Below, piece after piece: positions 59,702 through 64,000 of a stretch of 64,000 bases of DNA (position 1 is the first letter of the stretch; the number at the start of each line of letters is the position of its first letter). This DNA is from Streptomyces sp. CB02959. Its GTDB lineage: Bacteria > Actinomycetota > Actinomycetes > Streptomycetales > Streptomycetaceae. Location: assembly GCF_002803155.1 (NCBI RefSeq), contig NZ_NNBP01000002.1, positions 124,001 to 188,000 of the forward strand. The letters run 5' to 3'. Below the pieces are notes generated by a model, which saw nothing but the letters and a program-made list of their open reading frames with translations, was not told where the DNA came from and did no database searches. The translations under genes were made by a program, and so were the position numbers.

Positions 59702-60904
59702 TCACGACGCCGGCGCCGCCACCTTCCCCGCGCCGCCGGCCGCCCGCCGCCGCACCCGTAGCCCCTCCGCCGCGCCACCGACCGCCAGCGCCACCGCCAC
59801 CAGCAGGGCGCTCACCCACAGCGGCGCGCGGTAGCCGAAGCCCGCGGCGAGCGTGATGCCGCCCCACCAGGGGCCGACCGCGGCGCCCACATTGAGCGCC
59901 GCGGTCGCGAAACCGCCGCCCAGTGTCGGAGCCTCGGCGGCCGCGTAGAGCACCTGCGCGATCAGGGTGGAGCCGACCGCGAACGACAGGGTGCCCTGGA
60001 CGAAGACCAGCGCGACCGCGGCCACCGCGGCACCGGCCGACAGCGCGAACACCGCCCAGCCCACCAGCAGCGCCACGCCCCCGATCGCGAGCAGCGGCCG
60101 GGGCCGCCGGTCCGCCAGTCGCCCGCCCGCCGTGACCCCGGCGAACGAACCCAGCCCGAACAGCGCCAGCACCACCGGTACCCCGGCGGCACCGAAACCG
60201 GTGACGTCGGTGACCAGCGGCGCGAGGTAGGTGAAGGTGCAGAACGTGGCACCGTTGACCAGCGCCGCCAACAGCAGCGTCACCAGCAGCCGGGGCCGGC
60301 GCAGCGCCCGCAACTCACCGCGCGCACCGGGCGCCGCGGCGTCCGCACCGGCACCGGCCGGACCGCCCGGTACGGACCGCACGAGGGCGACGACGGCCGG
60401 CACCGACACCGCGGCCACCGCCCAGAACGCCGAACGCCAGCCCCACTCCTGCCCCAGCACGGCACCGGCCGGAACCCCCGCGATACAGGCCAGCGTCGTG
60501 CCGCCCAACAGGACGGAGGTGGCCCGGCCCTTGGCGTCCGGCGCGACCATCGCGGCCGCGGTGGCCAGCGCCACCGCCAGGAACCCGGCATTGGCCAGCG
60601 CCGCCACCACCCGGGTGGCCAGCAGCACGCCGAAGCTGGTGGTCACCGCGCCCAGGACGTGGACCAGCAGGAAGGCGACCAGGAAGACCAGCAGGGCGCG
60701 GCGCCGCGGCCAGCGCCGGCTCAGCAGCGCCATCAGCGGCGCCCCGACGATCATCCCGGCCGCGAACGCCGAGGTCAGCGCGCCCGCGGCCGGGACGGAC
60801 ACCTGTAGATCGACGGCGATGTCCGGAATCAGCCCGGACAGCATGAACTCGGATGTGCCCTGCGCGAATACCGCCAGCGCGAGCACGTAGAGAGCGAATG
60901 GCAT
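59702..60904 (-). CDS. MFS drug exporter, chloramphenicol-exporter (Cmx/CmlR) like
   Basis: The 400-aa DHA1-type transporter has 12 predicted segments and matches Streptomyces chloramphenicol exporters: MPFALYVLALAVFAQGTSEF, SAFAAGMIVGAPLMALLSRR, ANAGFLAVALATAAAMV and GGFATAALNVGAAVGP. It probably pumps out chloramphenicol or related compounds. The ATG at 60904 has GGAG 9 nt upstream; the leader region to its right contains strong hairpins. Confidence 0.88.
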   Translation of the reverse strand: MPFALYVLALAVFAQGTSEFMLSGLIPDIAVDLQVSVPAAGALTSAFAAGMIVGAPLMALLSRRWPRRRALLVFLVAFLLVHVLGAVTTSFGVLLATRVVAALANAGFLAVALATAAAMVAPDAKGRATSVLLGGTTLACIAGVPAGAVLGQEWGWRSAFWAVAAVSVPAVVALVRSVPGGPAGAGADAAAPGARGELRALRRPRLLVTLLLAALVNGATFCTFTYLAPLVTDVTGFGAAGVPVVLALFGLGSFAGVTAGGRLADRRPRPLLAIGGVALLVGWAVFALSAGAAVAAVALVFVQGTLSFAVGSTLIAQVLYAAAEAPTLGGGFATAALNVGAAVGPWWGGITLAAGFGYRAPLWVSALLVAVALAVGGAAEGLRVRRRAAGGAGKVAAPAS

Positions 60905-61363
60905 CAGAAGATCTCCGCAACCACACCGTGGACCGGCACCGGCCGAGGGCACTGCCGGCGGGGCCGACGGCGCTCGGTAGGACCGGTCGAGGAAGCGGCA
61001 GCCCCGGCTACCGCATGGACAAGACCTGCCTCAACAGGCGGTCCGGTGGCGGGAGAAGACCTCGGCGTGGCGGCGCGAGAGAAGGCGCGCCGACGCGACG
61101 GCAGCCCGAGGGCGGTGTCGCGGCCGCGGAAACGGCAGCACGAGGAGCCACCGGACGGCGCCCGGTGGCTAGCGTCTTGAGGACTCGGGGCTGGACATGG
61201 TCCGCAGGCTAACCGGACCGCCCGGCCCCCGTCCACGGATTTCGGGCCCATCCGCCGCATGAGGGCCGCATGAGGGCCGGACAGCCCGGGGCCCGTCCGG
61301 TGGATCGGCATCGGACCGGTCCCGGTCCACCCGCGCCGCGACGCCGGTGCGCCGGCGGTCGGG
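60905..61363. other. gene-free gap with two strong hairpins
   Basis: I see no convincing gene in these 459 bp. AGCCACCGG/CCGGTGGCT form a 9-bp stem at 61146-61170, and CCGGAC/GTCCGG with an inner GCCC/GGGC stem at 61277-61300. The second, 64 bp after the MoxR stop on the minus strand, is a likely terminator; the first could end that transcript or sit in the leader of the exporter gene. Confidence 0.6.
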
Positions 61364-63229
61364 TCAGCGCGGGGCCCGCGGTATCCGCGCGAAGACCTCG
61401 ATCCAGAAGCGCTGCACGTCGGGTGCCGCCCCGACCAGATACGTCGACCGCAGCTTCGGCGGCAGCAGCGGTACCAGCCGGGCCACCACCGCACGGTGCT
61501 CCCGCAACTGCGTCAACTCGGCGGTCGCCAGCACCTGGTGGACCGTGTCGGTGTCGTTCGTCCCCTCGCCGGACACCTCGGCGGCCGACCGCAGTCTGTC
61601 CTCCCAGGCGTCGACGTCCCGCGCCACCTCCTTCAGCCCGGTGACCGGCCGGTCGCTCAGCCGGTCGAGCAGCGCGGTCAGCGACACCGGGGCGTACTCG
61701 CCGTCACCGAGGTAGATCGTGCCCATCTCCAGCGGCAGACCGCGCTGGTGGAGTTTGACCAGCCGCTCGATGGTGCGCTTGGTGATCCAGGCCCGGCCCT
61801 CCTCGTCGATGTCGTGCTTCCACCACTCCAGGACCGTCTCGGCGACCGCGCCGTACTTCGCGATCAGCCACTCATTGGCCGGGATGTCGCCCGGCTCCAC
61901 CGTCAGCGAGGCGGTGAAACGGCTCGCCTGGGCGATGTTGTTGCGGGCGACCAGCAGCTTGCGGCCGAGGTGGTACGGCGGATTCTGGACCGCTATCTGG
62001 GCCCGGAGGTTCGGGATCGGCCGCCCGGCCAGCGACCACTCCTGGGTGATCTCCATCAGCTTGGCGAACGCCGCCTTGTCCTTGGGGCGGTTGTACTCGT
62101 CCCAGACGATCGCCTTGGGCTCCGGGTCCAGGAACGGCGCGGCGAGGAGGTTCTCCAACGCGCCGTCGGCGGTGGGGATCGGCGCGCACAGGTCCTCGAC
62201 GTTGGTCACCGGCAGCGAGAAGTACAGCGGCTCGCGTCCGCCCAGGCCCTCCCGGACCGTCTCGCGCACCAGCTCGGTCTTGCCGCATCCGGGCGGGCCC
62301 TGCAGCAGCACCGTCCAGCGGTTGCGCAGGGCGGCCCGCACCACCGCGCGCACCGGGTCCGGCACCGTGGCGGGATTCCCGGCCCCCACGGCCGCCGCGA
62401 TCCGGTCGAGGATCTCCGCCGTACGGTCCGTGCCCGCCCTGCCCCCGGGCCGCTCCTCCACCAGCCGCAGCCGTTCGCCGCCCACCAGCGGCAGCCCCCA
62501 GCGCAGCGGGAAGCCCTCGCGGGCGTTGGCCAGGATGTGGTCGAGGGTGCGCGGCGAGAGGAGTTCGCGCAGCGACGGGGCGAGAGCGGCCCAGGTGGTG
62601 AACACCTCGCGCAGGTCCCAGTCGTGGTACTTCGCCGCGAGCCGGTGCCGCCAGGACGTGTCGTTGGCGGACAACCGGATCGTCACCATCCGGTCCAGTA
62701 CCGCCAGATCGCTGCGCCGGGCCGCGGTCTCCGCCAGCGACTCGTTGTCCGTCAGGAAGACGCCGATGCAGCCCAGCTCCCGCAGGTCGTACTCGCCGAG
62801 CGTCCAGTTGCAGGCGATCTGCATCAGCTGCGACTGGATCGCGGGCCCGGCCTGCAACGAGTCGTCGATCAGCAGCACGAACGGCCTGCCGGGCCGCAGC
62901 TGGCTCATCACCAGCTGCCGCAAGGCCAGTTCACCGGTCCGGGCGTCCCGCACCGGGGCGCTGACCAGCAGGTCGTCCGGGGTGAGATTGGCGGCCGGGA
63001 CGAAGACCAACTCGGTGTCCGGATACGCCTCGGGGAGGTGCGAGAAGAAGGTCGCGGTCTTCCCGATGCCGTGCTCACCGAAGATCTGGCCGGTCTGCCC
63101 CATGTCGATCATCGCGTCGATGAACGACTCCAGCCGGGACACCTCCGTCCCGCTCTCCGGGGGCTCCGGATAGGTGGCGTTCGCCCGCAGGCCCGGCCGG
63201 ACCGGTGTCGTCGGCGTGGTGGTGCTCAT
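61364..63229 (-). CDS. MoxR-like protein with two AAA ATPase modules
   Basis: The 621-aa protein carries two AAA modules. Module 1: Walker A GEHGIGKT (51-58), Walker B FVLLIDDS (117-124). Module 2: Walker A GPPGCGKT (311-318), Walker B AIVWDEYNR (373-381). Both look intact. Usual MoxR proteins have a single module and about 330 residues. MoxR ATPases act as chaperones for complex assembly with von Willebrand A proteins. Its ATG overlaps the stop of the vWA-like gene (ATGA), so the two proteins are made together and surely work as a pair. Confidence 0.88.
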   Translation of the reverse strand: MSTTTPTTPVRPGLRANATYPEPPESGTEVSRLESFIDAMIDMGQTGQIFGEHGIGKTATFFSHLPEAYPDTELVFVPAANLTPDDLLVSAPVRDARTGELALRQLVMSQLRPGRPFVLLIDDSLQAGPAIQSQLMQIACNWTLGEYDLRELGCIGVFLTDNESLAETAARRSDLAVLDRMVTIRLSANDTSWRHRLAAKYHDWDLREVFTTWAALAPSLRELLSPRTLDHILANAREGFPLRWGLPLVGGERLRLVEERPGGRAGTDRTAEILDRIAAAVGAGNPATVPDPVRAVVRAALRNRWTVLLQGPPGCGKTELVRETVREGLGGREPLYFSLPVTNVEDLCAPIPTADGALENLLAAPFLDPEPKAIVWDEYNRPKDKAAFAKLMEITQEWSLAGRPIPNLRAQIAVQNPPYHLGRKLLVARNNIAQASRFTASLTVEPGDIPANEWLIAKYGAVAETVLEWWKHDIDEEGRAWITKRTIERLVKLHQRGLPLEMGTIYLGDGEYAPVSLTALLDRLSDRPVTGLKEVARDVDAWEDRLRSAAEVSGEGTNDTDTVHQVLATAELTQLREHRAVVARLVPLLPPKLRSTYLVGAAPDVQRFWIEVFARIPRAPR

Positions 63230-64000
63230 CGGTCTCCCGTCGTCACGCGATGGCAGGCCATCGGCGGGGTGTGGTGGTCGGGCCAGTCGTCGCCGCCGTC
63301 GGTGATCAGCCAGATCCACTTGTCCGGCTCGGCGGGGGTGATCGCGGGTGCGCGGCCGTCGGTGAGCATCACCACGGCATCCGGTATGTCCTCGAAGGGG
63401 CGGCCGTCCATCACCGCACGGCCCTCGACGTGGTCGGCCACCGCCTGGAAGCTCGTCCCGCCGCCGCCGTACACCCGCTCCCCGGGGCGGAACGGCATCA
63501 CCACCCCGTCGAACGACAGCCAGTGCGCCACCACCCCGTCGATCGAGCCCACCAGCCCGGTCAGCCACTCGACCACCCGGTCCGGCATCGAGGCCGAGGT
63601 GTCGTACGCGACGACCAGCACCTTCTCCCGGACCGGTCCGCGCCGCGAGAGCAGCGGATCGTGCCCCAGCGCGGCCAGCAGCGCACCGCGCTTCTTCGGG
63701 TAGACCAACCGCTCGCCCTCCGCCAGCTTCGAGGCCAGCACGTCGACCAGCCAGCGCTGCCACCAGTCGACCCGGCCGGTGCGCGGGGTCTCGCCGCGCA
63801 GCAACCCCGCGCCCAGCCGCCCCCACACCCGGCGCGCCCGCGCCGACGTCCCGTCCGTGCGGTCCATCAGGTCGAGCAACTCCCGCTCGGCGTCCGGGTG
63901 TCCGCGCCGGGCCGCGAGCAGCGCGTTCAGCAGTGCGGCGGAGACCACCTCGTCGATGGTGCCCTGATCGCCGCCCGCCACCGCCGGGTCGGTCAGGTGC
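63226..64000 (-). CDS. VWA-like (DUF2201-type) protein, partial
   Basis: The C-terminal 257 residues of a VWA-like protein; the frame stays open to the right edge, so the N-terminus is missing. The MIDAS motif DTSAS is in VVAYDTSASM, later VYGGGGTSF and MLTDGRAP complete the metal-binding pattern, and WIWLITDGGDDWP closes the domain. In DUF2201 proteins a metallopeptidase-like part precedes this domain. An in-frame GTG at 63981 is not the true start because coding sequence continues upstream. It is the partner of the double-AAA MoxR protein. Confidence 0.83.
   Translation of the reverse strand, partial: HLTDPAVAGGDQGTIDEVVSAALLNALLAARRGHPDAERELLDLMDRTDGTSARARRVWGRLGAGLLRGETPRTGRVDWWQRWLVDVLASKLAEGERLVYPKKRGALLAALGHDPLLSRRGPVREKVLVVAYDTSASMPDRVVEWLTGLVGSIDGVVAHWLSFDGVVMPFRPGERVYGGGGTSFQAVADHVEGRAVMDGRPFEDIPDAVVMLTDGRAPAITPAEPDKWIWLITDGGDDWPDHHTPPMACHRVTTGDR

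Noticed and set aside
56751..59867. A 1038-codon open frame opposite the FUSC gene
   Set aside because: Arg/Gly/Ala-rich shadow typical of high-GC DNA. The opposite strand encodes a clear FUSC protein.
61015..61212. A 65-codon ORF in the gap before the exporter gene
   Set aside because: No ribosome site, Arg/Gly-rich composition and no recognisable features.

Overview
The window is chromosomal DNA of a Streptomyces-type actinomycete. Base composition is strongly GC-biased and codon third positions are almost all G or C. Start codons are often GTG, and many genes have little or no leader. The families are typical of the genus: an SsgA-like protein, a WhiJ-like/DUF397/HATPase module, a DUF574 methyltransferase, secreted S15, M1 and M14 peptidases, and MeaB with a two-subunit methylmalonyl-CoA mutase. 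I see no rRNA, tRNA, CRISPR array, IS element or phage gene. I saw no TTA (bldA) codon in a recognised gene on a visual scan.

Layout. 0-5.2 kb: a partial ABC ATPase with degenerate motifs, a DUF574 methyltransferase, a WhiJ-like regulator with its DUF397 partner and a divergent HATPase protein, and two poorly known genes. 5.3-10.5 kb: the coupled mutA-mutB-meaB operon. 10.6-19 kb: a secreted DUF4185-like protein, DUF1992, a coupled response regulator-histidine kinase-GerMN lipoprotein operon, a polysaccharide deacetylase, an SsgA-like protein and two PH-domain membrane proteins. 19-27 kb: a regulator-rich stretch (three TetR, one MarR) with a FUSC transporter, a small secreted protein and an SDR. 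It holds unusually many short tandem repeats and several palindromes that look like TetR operators. 27.4-32.3 kb: an incomplete amino-sugar or tagatose-type catabolic locus (DeoR, class II aldolase, SIS isomerase, divergent sugar MFS). 32.4-37.4 kb: YciI, endonuclease V, a saccharopine-dehydrogenase-like enoyl reductase, an orphan NanT-like transporter and MgtC. 37.4-46.2 kb: a beta-oxidation unit (CaiB/Amacr, acyl-CoA dehydrogenase, thiolase, FadB-type multifunctional enzyme) with a MerR regulator and an acyl-CoA ligase that lacks its central segment. 46.2-57.1 kb: an AnsP-like permease, a macro-domain protein, a secreted sphingomyelinase, a truncated/full DUF2236 tandem pair, three secreted peptidases and D-amino-acid oxidase. 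57.5-64 kb: a second FUSC protein, a chloramphenicol-exporter-like MFS, and a MoxR (double AAA)-vWA operon that runs off the right end.

The most interesting signal is a pair of near-identical promoters at 37408-37430 and 47837-47859. Both match the RecA-independent DNA-damage promoter of mycobacteria (PafBC type, TTGTCRGTG-N8-TAnnnT) exactly. One starts 6 nt before the ATG of the macro-domain gene. The other drives a short orphan transcript with a small ORF and a 22-bp-stem hairpin. Other points worth a second look are the ABC ATPase without its Walker A lysine and Q-loop glutamine, the ligase deletion with an odd low-GC 3' end, the decayed DUF2236 copy, and a three-codon Met-Asn-Gln minigene overlapping the start of the asparagine-permease-like gene.
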